This document shows positions 23,853 through 35,203 of a DNA stretch of 64,000 nt, piece after piece (position 1 is the stretch's first letter; every line of letters begins with the position of its first letter). The translations under genes and the position numbers were made by a program. The DNA is from Bryopsis sp. KO-2023. Lineage: Eukaryota; Chlorophyta; Ulvophyceae; Bryopsidales; Bryopsidaceae. Location: positions 10,121,001-10,185,000 of the forward strand of contig BSYQ01000001.1 of NCBI GenBank assembly GCA_030272585.1, written 5' to 3'. The notes beneath the pieces were generated by a model. It was not told the DNA's origin. It worked only from the letters and a program-made list of their open reading frames with translations, and made no database searches.

Positions 23853-26800
23853 TCAATGTTGCGTAGAGGTCAATGGACTGGGTGCATTTCCTTGGATGAT
23901 TTTCTCCGTCACTTGTTCGAATTCCATTCCTTTAGCTTTAGCTAGCATTTGCAGGGCTCTCTTGAATTCTGGCAATTTAATTTTCCGCTCCTGCAATATC
24001 AAGCAGGACACCACCTCCGCTGATTCTTTCATGAAACCACACTCACAATAACTGATTTGCACAGTAAAACACACACAATTTCTGAATGGAGGTTTTTGTT
24101 CCTGATCTAAATAAGTGTACTTTGCTTTATAGTAAAGTACTAGATCAGGTATGAATTTCTCTAAATAAGTCAAAAGTAACAGATGAGGTATGGATTTTGC
24201 CTCACCTTTTGCTGTCTGACTTGGCTGAACACCACATCAAGCGTCCCTGACAGTCCATCTTCCAGCCCTGTGGCTTTGCACATCCTGACGAAACTGGCAT
24301 TGTCCATTTCGACATCCTTTTGCTGCTTTTCTGCGTTTCGACTCTTGGCTGCACTCATCCCTCGAGACGCATACCTCGTAAACGCTTCCACTAACGCGTG
24401 ATCATCTGGGAAAAAAAAAAGCAAAAACAAATTAAACAAAAGGATATTTTTAATCCATTTCTTTTGTCTGCTTGGAGTAGATCACCACAGCCAATCTTTC
24501 CCGTACCGAAAAGGATGAGAAGAATCCTAACGATCGGTCGGGAATTTGCTGCGTAAATGATTTGTGGAGTTGTTTTTTTTTTTCTCATGCAACGCTAACT
24601 GCGAGTCTTTCAAGGTTTTTTTTTTCTATGCTACCTGGTTTTAATTTTCGTTTGTTGGGCTGGGGGGATTGAGGTTCTGCCACCCTTGGGCTCAAAGGCC
24701 TGTTCGGAGTTGCAGAGCTCGATGACTGCACGCTGATTTGGTGGCTCCTGAATAATGACAAGACAAAATTCAAAAATTGACATTCAATCATTCAGCAAGC
24801 AATTGGCGTTTTGCTGCCAGAACGAAAGCTTGCCTGGCTTTTTTTGAATATCGATTTTTTTGCCACACCGATAATTGGAGTCCAAAACAAAAGAAAAGAA
24901 GGAGAATGCCCTTACTTCTGTGCGGCCTTGGGGACGTTTTCTTTTCGTCCATCCGCTGAATCCACAGTTGCTACGGAGGCGGCATCTCCTGATGCCTGAA
25001 TGCATAAAGGAATAAGTCCTTTTTCACACTCTCATCCATGCTTTTTCAAATCATATTTACAAGATTCCCAGCAGCAAAAAAAAATAAAAATCTCAGTAAC
25101 TCAGAAGAAAAAAAAGAGCTACGAACTCCACCCAGCGTCTGCACATAATCGGGAGTGATGTAAATGAAAGAAGCCAGATTTGTTCAGATTTTCCTTGGAA
25201 AATTTTACGGAAAAAGTTGTCGAATTGGTAATAATAAAAAAAAAGATGCCTTTTTTTCTTAGGGGGGCAAGGGAAATAATATTGCACCTTGTCATCATGG
25301 TGACCTCTTGCTGATTTTGGGGTCGATGGTCCAGGTCCTTCCGATGCTACTATTGCCTCCACGACCGTTTCGATAGGAATATCCTGCAAAATAAAAGAAA
25401 ACGACAATTTCACGTTTTTTATTAGATAAAAGAGGTGCTGAGCCTCTCTGTCACAGCAAGCAGAATGAAAACAAAAACAAAAACAAAAACAAACGCACAC
25501 ACACGCACCTTTCTTTCTGATATCATCAACAGGGCTGCAAGAAATTGGTCGAAATCGATCCGACGCAAGTGCTTTGCTTTCACCTGTCCTTCCCCAAAAC
25601 AAGGAGCAGGGGAAAAAAAAATTGACCTTAACATCCGTATTCCTTGTGTGAAATTTTCGGTTAGGCCAAAGAAGCGGCTTCAAGGGATGGTTAGAACAAA
25701 GATGGGGTGGGGCCGGGTGCCTACCTTCGTGAATATCAAGTCCACTTCGTTCGTAGTCACCCCTTTCAGGTGACTGTGTTTCACCAACTTTTGAAAAGGA
25801 TTCATCTCCATTCCAAAGACAGCCTATCCAACACACAAAAAAAAATCACATCGATCATATCCCATGCAGATTCACCCCCTTCTCAAAAAGCCTAAAAAAA
25901 AAACAAAAAAACGAATCGTTGAGAGTGGCCACAATGGGCCAGCAAATGTCTTTTTTTTTCTTTTTTTTCCCTTCAAGGACAATGCCTCTTTGTTTTGCTG
26001 ACACTGAATAAGGTACCCTTGAAATCACAGTTTATGAGACATGGATTAGTCATGGATTTAAACATGGTAGAATATTAATCAGGAACTCACCTGGCCATGG
26101 TGATGACCATACATACAGCAACTCTGGTACTGGCGCAGGAGGCCCCCTGCAGAAGCAAAAAACCAAATAAAAATTCAAAAACAAGATCAGAATGAAAACC
26201 CAAAGATTCACACACATACAAGAGAAAAATATACATATATTTTGCGGTGCTTCCACCCCCCCCCCCCAAAAAAAAAAAACACGAAATAATAATAAGAATG
26301 AAATGGAATAAGAGAACATGAAAAATCCAGTTGCAAGTGGGAGGCTGTCGGCTTATCCGTTGTCGTTACCTTCTGCAGCTGGTCCAATTTTTGCTCGGAT
26401 GCTCTGCTTCGTTTTTTCGGTCACCAATGTGGTGTAATATTTCCAAAATTCCACGAAACTCACCGAACCATCGCCTCCATTCGAAGTGTGAAGAGAAAAA
26501 TGGGTCCTGATGTACTGGTCAATATCTGACTTTGACATGTTATCCTGAAAAAACATTGTTTCTTTTTATTAGAAGGATTCAAGAAGGATTGATCGTGAGA
26601 AGATGAAAACAATAAAAAACTCGGAAACACTTGTTTAGTTTCTCCACCATCACTTTTTTTTGTTTTTTTAACAAAAAAAATGAAACAGATATTAATATAT
26701 TAAATATATTTCAAATCCAACACTCATCCAGCCGAAGGCAAAACCAGCTCTTCATCAATTCCTTTTGTATTGAAGCAAATGCTTTTCATTCGACCCATTT

Positions 26801-29800
26801 GATTTCGTAGTTTCATATTTTTTTTTCTTTCAGCGGGTGGGTGGGACCGTTTCCTTTTGTATTGGAGCGACTTCCTTTTGATTATGTAATTTCAGTTATT
26901 ATTATTTCTTGTATGTGTATATATTTTTTTTTATTATAATTTTTTTTTTGGGGGGGGGGTATACACACCAGGAGTCCAAGGTCTCTTAGAGCGACCATCA
27001 CTTCGTCAATCTCCAGAACGTCTGATTCGTTTTTATCATACTGGAAACAGGAAATACACATAGCATCTTAGAACAAGGATAAAAATAGATCTCCACAAAT
27101 CAGGTGCCACAAATTTTCTCAGAGCCAGACACCCTCTGTTCGATTCGTTCAGCAACCTTGTTTCTTTTTCTGATGTTTCTTTCGGAATGCTTATCAAAAC
27201 TGCCTTCCAAAACAAAAAAAAACTTACCCAATGAAAGATCCTTCTGGTACGGCCTTCATCCTATGCAAGATCAAATAAAAACGTCTTACGAAATACAATG
27301 AAAGTGTTGTGCACTCAACTGGAAAATAGGAGAAAAATAAAAATAAAAATAGCAGCAGAAACATTTCCGAAAGGCAGAAAGAAGGCATAAGTTGGCAAGG
27401 ATTTCTCAGGTTTTGTTTTGCATTCTTACCTGGAGGGTGACTTTTTGGTCGATCAGGAACCTCGCCAGCATTTCTAAATCCAAGCACATGAGCGAAGGCC
27501 AGGACAGATCTTTCATGATAACCTTCAGAGTTCCACCAAAAATAATCAAAAAAAAACTCTCAGAACCTGAACATCTCCAAACCCATTGCAAACAGCGCCT
27601 GATAAAAATTCTTGTGTTAAGCAACTACCCCCCCAAAAAAATAAAAAATAAAAAAAGAACAATACTAATAATAGTATTTTTTTTAAGAAGGTACCTTTTC
27701 GTGAATGTTCAATAGTTGGGACACTTGTTCAAGGGCTGCTTCTTCGACAGTCAGACTCCTTATGCCTTGACTGAGGTCCCCTTCACCGAGCTGTTTCAAC
27801 ATGCGGTGCAAAGGCCTGCTGTCATCCATGTAGGCTGCTTGTTGAATCCAGGTACGATTTCTGAAAGGTATCGAAGGTGGAAGCGCTGGCAGAATGCCAT
27901 CCTCAAGCTGCAAATGCATTTTCCCTCCGTCAGCCTTTTTTTTTTCCAAAGCTGAATAACACCGGCGGCGATGCAAAAAACCACCATACATTTGTTTACA
28001 GCATCAAGTGTTTTCATATCTTAGCGACCTACATTTCGCGTTGTGTGTTTTTTTCTTCTTTTCACACATCATTGTGTGTGTGTGTGTTTAGATCACATTT
28101 TCCCATCCTCTGTTTTTACTATTGGCCATCTCAAAGCAATAAGTAAATTTCCAATAAGTGGAAATTTTACTTACCGTCACAAGGGAAATAATATTCTGGT
28201 GAATCCTTGAGAACTCAGCATGACCTCCATCGCTGAATGCCATCCGGAAGAACCATCCTGCATGTGTGATATTAACCCATTTTAGTATTGCATATCTTGC
28301 TAACCATGCAATATAAAATTTAACGATGCCTGAGAAAAGAAAGAACCACCCAGCAAGCCCAGCACATGAGTAAAAAAGAGATATGATATCATAAAAAGAA
28401 AAAGGGATGGTCACCTGGAGCTCTGAAACTCTCCACCAGGTCCAATGCTTGAACGAAGCATCCCACCAATTCAGCGAGATGGTCATCATCATAAAAGGTA
28501 TTTTGTCGTGCTGAAAAGAAAACCCATCGATCAGAATCTGATCCATTTTTTTTCTCAGTGAGGTACAATTCTTTAAAAACTTTGCTCTTAAAAACAAAAG
28601 ATATTTCGAAGAAACGAAAAAGGGAGGTAACTGCTTGGTGATTTGTGATGATTTTTGGTGGGAAAAAAAAAGAAGAAATTGAGTGGGTGGATGCTCACCG
28701 AGGGATCCGATCATGGCCAGCACCATTTTCCCTGAGGAAGCCATCAGATCGGCATTATGTTTATTCACCATAACGTGGAGCGAAGAATTTGACAGCTCGG
28801 AAACCACACCTGCAACCCAAAAAGTTGTTTTGTAAGAAGATGGCAAAAAAAAACAAAAAACTTTGGCCTTGGGAAAAACAACGACAACAATGCGAACTCA
28901 CAGAAGAGTCTTTCGACCATTGGGCTGGTGGTGTTGGCTTTGACGAGCCCAGCACCGCAATTTCCCAGAGAATCGACCATCTCCAGTGGCTTCCCTTGAC
29001 ACCATTTCATTAAAATTCTGGAAGCTTCCTCCAATCCCTTGAAGAAAAAAAACACACCAACATGAATGCATCACACCAAGACCATGCACCCTTTTTCCCC
29101 ATCTAATGCCCACTTGCTTATAACAAACGGAAGGCTTATTTCCAGCCCACAGCCTCCATCGATTGGTGGAATAGGAGCATCGTGGATTTCTTCAAATGTA
29201 TGCCCAACCAACCATAAAAAACAATTGCCGGAGAATGCATGTTGCTGTGTTGTGTGTGAGTGAGTGAGTGAGTGACAACTGTGAGGTGTGGAATCGAGTG
29301 TTGTGCTTCTCACCATTTCTTCCTCAGGAAGGGCCGGAGCCAACGGTTGGCTTTTCGGGAGGGGGGATTCAACCCCCCCTTTGTTTTCGAGGGGTGAATT
29401 CTCATGGATGACCTCCAGGCTTTCGGTGTCAATCAATGTTACCTTTGTTTTGCAACACCCATGATCAGGCATGTTCCCAACCCAGCCAAGCATTTTTTTT
29501 TGTTTTTTTTCTTCAGCAAAATCCCACAGAGGAGCAACTATACCTCATCTCTCTCCAGCAATTGTTGAATCGAATCCGCCAGAAGGCGGGCTTGGAGATC
29601 TGAGCAGCTGGTCAATTGTTTGAAGTCGTCTTTGCTCAATTGGGCAAGCCTCTGCGGACGGAATCGCCCGTTCAGAAGAATGTCATTTCCAACGGACAGG
29701 ATCAGGGCGTGGCACAAATTCGTTCCGAGTTTCTGGCAGCAGTTTCCGTGGACGCTACGGAGAACGAAAAACGGAAAAAAAAAACAGCGGGGTGGTGTGC

Positions 29801-30133
29801 TGCATAACGCACCTTTCCTTGAACCGGTCGGAAGCCCTTTTTGAGCTTGGGGTACCCCAAAAACTTCAGCCACTCCTTTATTTCTGGATATTCCCATTCG
29901 TCGACGGGAGCCTGGCAGCACGAACACCGCTTTAGCACCGTGAAACAGCTCCTTGACAGAAACACTGTGCGTTGTGAAAGGGATCCCTTGTTTTAAGCAC
30001 GCTGCACGCTGTGCGTGGGATCTTTGGAAGGGTGGTAGTAGTTAACCGGAATTCCGCTCCGGTTCCACGAACGAACTCCGTGCGTTACACTCACTTGCGG
30101 TGGGTGCTTGGGTGCCTTGGTAAAAAACCGCAT
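23853..30133 (-). CDS. Multi-exon protein with helical repeats, EF-hands and two p25-alpha (TPPP-like) domains
   Basis: At least 15 short exons on the minus strand with GT-AG borders. The C-terminal exons are best supported: 23853..23990, 24206..24405, and others near 24.6, 24.9, 25.3, 25.5 and 25.8 kb. Two p25-alpha units are visible. One reads FGMEMNPFQKLVKHSHLKG, then VDLIFTKVKAKHLRRIDFDQ. The other reads MDNASFVRMCKATGLED, then LDVVFSQVRQQKERKIKLPE. Upstream are EF-hand-like segments (YDKNESDVLEIDEV; GGDGSVSFVEFW). Further upstream come helical exons such as VVSELSNSSLHVMVNKHNA and HLAELVGCFVQALDLVESF that look ARM-like. p25-alpha proteins bind and bundle microtubules and track with cilia. 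The canonical glycine-rich C-terminal p25 motif is missing in both units. The first exon (ATG 30133, 13 aa) and the next junction are tentative. Confidence 0.65.
28073..28087. repeat. (TG)n microsatellite
   Basis: Short TG dinucleotide run in an intron of the p25-alpha gene. Confidence 0.7.
29258..29275. repeat. (GAGT)n microsatellite
   Basis: Four GAGT units in an intron of the p25-alpha gene. Confidence 0.7.
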
Positions 30134-32455
30134 TCTGGGGCCGTGGACGATGACGTTTCAAATTGTTGTCAAACCAACCGAGTACCCGTTCGAAAACGCG
30201 AGATTTTCTCAAACCGGACTCGATACAGCGGAATGAATTGTAGGGAGGGCACCTCACGGGAGGCGGGATCTCACGCCCTCGAAATATCCAGGGTGGTACA
30301 CCTGGGTTGTTTTCAAAAGAATGTACAAAAGGTTGTTCTATTGTTCAAGCAGTTTGCGTTGGTATTTTACGGAGACTGGTGAAACCAGCGCTTTTGTGTG
30401 GGGAAAAACAACACAGCTAGCAGATGGCCCCAAGCGCGCAGTTTCTGTCATTTAAATGAATTCCGCTGTTTCATGTCGATTCCCTCCAGTTGCTTCCTCT
30501 AAATTTTTGGGAGAGCACCCCACCCCACCCCCAACCCACCACAAGGTTCAAAAAGAAGTTTTTTTTTGTGTTATTCTGCTTTTCTATTGCTGGGTCGGAA
30601 TTGCAGCTGGGTAGGGCAATCTTTACAGGACACCGTTGTGATTCAAAAGAGGCCCCAGACCAGCAGATACCTCTCAAGCTGCAACTTGAAAAGTATTGCT
30701 TTCAACCGAGCCGCCATGGAGACGCTAGGTTTCCACCAACCATTATCACCATCGCACAGCGCTGGCCAGAAGCCTGGTCGCACAAGAGTGCCGTCTAGTC
30801 GACCGTTTGCAACCCGCCTTTCCGCCCCAAGCTGAGCTAAGTTTGGGTTCAGGATGGTCTGGAACGATGTGGATACGCCACTGGTTGCAACCAGTGGCGT
30901 ATCAATCAATTGATTGGAGGGATATTTTTGACGACCTCATCGCGCGCTTGGTCCCACGTTCAGGTTCGTTGGGTTGTTGTGTGGGTTGATTGTTGTGTAT
31001 CCTTGCAAGCAATTGCTTTCCTCTGATTGTTGATCTGGGGTATCCCAGGAGCAGTGAGGAGGTACCGAGAAGCGAAAGTGGTCCATGGCGACCTACTTCA
31101 CCATCGCGGAGGACCCCAGTAAAAAAACATCAAGAAGCGACCACGCTGGCGGCTCCTTCTGCAACGCACAATCAAACCGCGAAACAAGCCAATCATGACG
31201 AAAAGAACCGTCGAAGTAGAAACGAATGCACACCTTTGTTCAGCGCAAAACCGCACCGATTCTAATCGCTGCTTCATCTCCGCTGGCAGTGTCTGAAATG
31301 AAATGCCCTGGGTCGTTTTCCTTTGGAGGTGGGCGCTCCAAAGCGGGCTCTTGGTGGGCGACCAAGGGGGATTTCCATGTATTGCCTCGCTTTTTGTCTT
31401 TACCATCCCCAAGGCAACTGTGGGAACAATATTGTCCAGTGCGTCTTTTCCGTATCCGTCCAAAATGCATCGAGAGTGGGAGGTGGGCGGACAAGGGGGA
31501 AATTTCCCATTTAAACGCAATCGACATGGGATTCACAACAGGTCTCTCATCCAATTCGCATATTCCGTTCCCAAAGACGCAAACTTTCACTGCAGCGAAA
31601 ACGCTAAAACCCGTCCGATCATTACTTAGTGAAATTGTCGACAGTGACGCCAACACCGACACTTCGAAAACTTGAAACAAAGGTCACAGAGACCTTCAGG
31701 AGATGTACAAGTGTCCGAAAGCTCTTTTTTCCAAGATCTCTAGCAGGCTTTTGGCTTGTATTTTCTTTTCGATGTATAAACGTCGGCAATCCCTTTTAGC
31801 TTAATCATTTTTTTCTTTGGAACGGTGGGATTTTCTTTGTCCAGGGAGCTTTCTTTTGCGTGGGTTTTTTTGTTGTTCTTATCTTGTATTACTTTGGCAT
31901 GATGGGGGGTGATGGCCTCTTTTTGCTGTAATTGATTGATTGATTGTCTCCTGATGCCCCAATCTGTAATTCGATGTGGTTGTAGGATCTCTGAAGTTCC
32001 CAAACCCCTATTGAACGTTTGCCTAGATTCTCAGGCCTTGGCCCCAATGAACAGGTGATTTTGAGATCTGTGGCCTGATGCTCCTGATAAAAATTGTGTG
32101 AGAACACAATCTAATAATGTGCCCAGAACCCATCGAAGTCAAAAGTCAAACACAAATCAAAGATGAAGCGGCAAAAAACGGTTTAAGAACAAAATTCGTC
32201 AAGTTTCACCAACTTATGGTGCAAGGCCTGCATTCACACGAATCGAACTTATCCAATCTGATACCTTTTCATGGTGTCTGCTCAACACCACGAAACAGCG
32301 CAAGCGATACCTCCATCCAAACCAAGGAACAGGGAAGAAGATATTCAAAGCTTCCCTCTCCCTGTTCCATTTGACAGCCTCTTGTCGAAAAAAAGTCGAC
32401 ACCGTTCCCATAAAAGTCATTTCCCCAGAGATTGAAAAAAAACCTGCCCCTTCGT
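30134..32455. other. Unassigned 2.3-kb region
   Basis: No gene can be defined with confidence. A plausible plus-strand intron (donor after 30963, acceptor at 31048-31049) joins open frames on both sides. The downstream one is hydrophilic (VKKHQEATTLAAPSATHNQ) and another runs 31226-31675, but no family is recognised and start/stop logic is unclear. The minus strand is equally open across 31098-31680. The region also holds the palindrome at 30872-30916. Confidence 0.35.
30872..30903. repeat. Perfect 32-bp palindrome
   Basis: The half-site GATACGCCACTGGTTG is followed directly by its exact reverse complement, with no spacer. A second perfect palindrome of 14 bp (CAATCAATTGATTG, 30903-30916) abuts it. 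Confidence 0.95.
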
Positions 32456-33727
32456 CTACAGCCCTTCAACAATGTAGTATGCAACCTCAGTTAGATGCAA
32501 AGCATGATTCTTGATTTCTTTCCCACCAATACCTTTGACCCATTTCCCAGCATATGCAACTGTTTTTTTCAGGTGAAAATACAGCTTTTCTTCTGTCTTT
32601 GTCTCAATGTCGAATTCAGTGTCGATGGTTCCAATGTAACGACAATCATCCCACATCTTGTCCACCTCAGGTAACAGCTGATCAAACACCCAATCGGAAT
32701 ACCTTTCCTTAAAAGGGTTGTCATGCATGTCCCTGATTAGCTCAAGGAGCAATGGTCGCAATCCTTCTTCCAGCTCCTGGATTCTCTCACCGTAGTGCAG
32801 ATCATGGATGTATTGATCCCAAAATCGAACAGCATGCGAAGCCAACACCTGGGATGCACATTCATATTGCTTCTGACTGAGATTCAGTCCATGCACATCG
32901 GCTACGCGTCTCAGCCACAACTCCAGCCCTCCAGTTAATAAAACATCGTTCGATTCCAGGTTGGCAGCCTCGTCCAGTTGGGATGGTTTTGACAGGATCG
33001 ACCTCATTCTCTTTTGTGTGGTTTTCATTATCCTATCGTGCAAGTCTTCAGTATCCACGTTGTCTGCTTCAAGGCCATCATCCTCATCAATTATTTCGGA
33101 AACATGCCCCACCACAGCTGCTTTGAAAAATGCACTGTTCTCATTGATTTGCACGTGTATCTTTGGAGGTTGATTCTTAGCTACATTAAAAACAGGCATT
33201 CATATCAGTAGCACAATATTTGCAAAGCACCATTGATAAAAATGGGGAAAAAAACCTATTTTCATGAGTAAAACTCGCCCCAGTATCATCCCAGTCAACA
33301 GAACATGAAAAAACATTCAAATACATCACAAAACAGGTACAAAGTGCTTTTTTTAGGTTAGGTGGGCACCTTTTTTCGTTGACTTTTTTGCTGATGCAGC
33401 TGACACAATTGAGGGGCTGTAGGCCACAGCTAAAACTTGAATTGCCCCAAGAACAGGATGTCCAGATCGAGCCTGCCACCAACACTCTCTTCAGAATTGA
33501 AAGGAATCCCATCAAAGCACCATGGTGAAACAACATCTTCCTGGGGAACTTAATGTGCAACTAAACAACACATTTCGCATGTTCCTACGTAGGTATACCT
33601 GGAACCCCACTTTCAAGATTTGATCCATAGTGGGCCAAAATCTTCGGCTTTTTCTTTCGACTGGCATCCCAACTGTGTGAATAGCATCCCTCGAGCTACA
33701 TTCACACAATCTATGCCTCAAGGATGT
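32456..33727 (-). CDS. Distal duplicate of the 3' exons of the SpoIIIAA-like gene (novel helical domain)
   Basis: Exons at complement(32456..33180, 33370..33472) are clear, plus a degenerate upstream exon ending at 33599 (FWPTMDQILKVGFQ). They are homologous, exon for exon, to the 3' end of the neighbouring ATPase gene at 35204..36538: the linker exon is 103 nt in both, and the linker-to-last-exon intron is phase 1 in both. The last exon is open for about 240 aa and contains the shared core [20 protein letters not shown] and the ending KGIGGKEIKNHALHLTEVA. No AAA module precedes it. It may be an alternative 3' end of the upstream gene, a separate small gene, or a young non-functional duplicate whose frame is still intact. 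Confidence 0.55.
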
Positions 33728-33739
33728 GTCTCCCTTCCC

Positions 33740-35203
33740 TACCCCGGTCAGTACATTTTCCTGTAGGTTGCAAAAAAAGAGGAAGGATATTGTGCTAGCT
33801 GGATTTATCTGAGCAGGCACACTTGGGTCTACTTGGATTCGTCAGGCAGGTTTTAACTCAACCTGTGTGCGTCACTCATCGGATCCACACAACTTTGCTG
33901 TTGATTAGGACAGGGAAGGATACACAGCCACCCAGAAGCTTCTTAAGAGTGCCGGCGGCGACACGCTACATATTCGTTTCGAATACCTGCCGCCTACACG
34001 TCGTTGTAATTGCAAGTGACCACTGGACCTCTGGAACGAAAACGCCATTGCGTTGATTCCCGACAGAGCCATTGTTCTTGCAGAACTTGTGGGTATTGTT
34101 CGGCAAGAGTCCTAGTGATGAGGGTGGTGAAATAATGTCGTGTGGGGAAACAGTTCGATTGATGCATCGTTTCAGGTCAGATCTCTCCCCAGAACGGTAT
34201 CTCCCAGCTTGGCGTGTTGAACACGGGGTCTTTTCAGTGAGCATTTTCCTGATGCACATACAGCAGTGATTCCGGCATAGTGCCGCTCAGTTTAGTGCCA
34301 GCTTTAGCTGTAGGTTTAGTGCCGCTTTTCTTCCATAACCAGAACTCGATCGGTTTAGTGCCGCTTTGGCGGCTCGGGGGCAAAACCGGCACTTTTTCGA
34401 AACATCTGCACAAGGATGAGAAAAGTCTAACAGAAAACTTGAAATTGAAGTGTCCACAAAACAAAACGAAAACAAGCGAGTTCATTCATGTAACATGCTT
34501 TCTCGTTGCTAACAACTTCAATAACTTCATGTTTTTCTCGTTACTCGTTCGTTTTATTCTGAAGAGGGTTGCTACTTTTTCTTTGGCGTTTGTCTGTGGG
34601 TGGATGTCAGATTCTCTTGAGTTCTTGACATTGCAGAAAACAAAAATCTATCCTTTGGTCGTTCTCCCCTCTCTCTTGAGCAAGATTTTTTGTTTCAGTA
34701 GCATGCCTACTTTGTATTCCATGGAATACATCATGCAGCTGAAACAACGCCCATGGATTAGCTGCCCTCACTCGCATCAGAAGACAGCAATAAATCAACC
34801 TGCGGTGCAAGCTTGGTAAACAGCAGGTACAGTTTGTTCGATTTCAACTGTGGCTGTTAATAAACACCTGAGACCCCCCCTCCAATACCAGACACTCAAA
34901 CACAGTAATTTCCATGTCGAAAAACAAAGTGAACCATTTTCTCCAATCTGTTGCTCTGAAATGCTTCTAAAGATCTTGCCCCGTTTACCTGCCTGTCTGC
35001 ACCCCACCACCTCTTTATTCCCCAGCTTCCCCACCCCCTTCATTCCACACAACACCCTTGAAACTTAACAGACAATATCCCAATTCCACTGAATCCTTCC
35101 ACTGTATCCATACAATTCATAACATCAGAACCTGTCATCCAGCACAATTTTTGTAACTCCCCCCAAAAGATGTTCTCTTGTCGACCCCACACTGGTTCTC
35201 CTT
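33740..35203. other. Spacer between the duplicated 3' modules
   Basis: About 1.46 kb with no recognised gene. It contains a short repeat cluster at 34278-34367 (separate entry). A plus-strand frame at 34280-34819 overlaps that cluster, is hydrophobic and of odd composition, and is not believed to be coding. Confidence 0.4.
34278..34367. repeat. Interspersed short repeat TTTAGTGCCGCTTT
   Basis: Four imperfect copies, at about 34278, 34291, 34314 and 34353, spaced irregularly by 13-39 bp. Confidence 0.7.

Noticed and set aside
34280-34819. 179-aa plus-strand open frame
   Set aside because: It begins inside the short repeat cluster, has biased hydrophobic composition and no recognisable motif, and there is no matching frame in the paralogous region.
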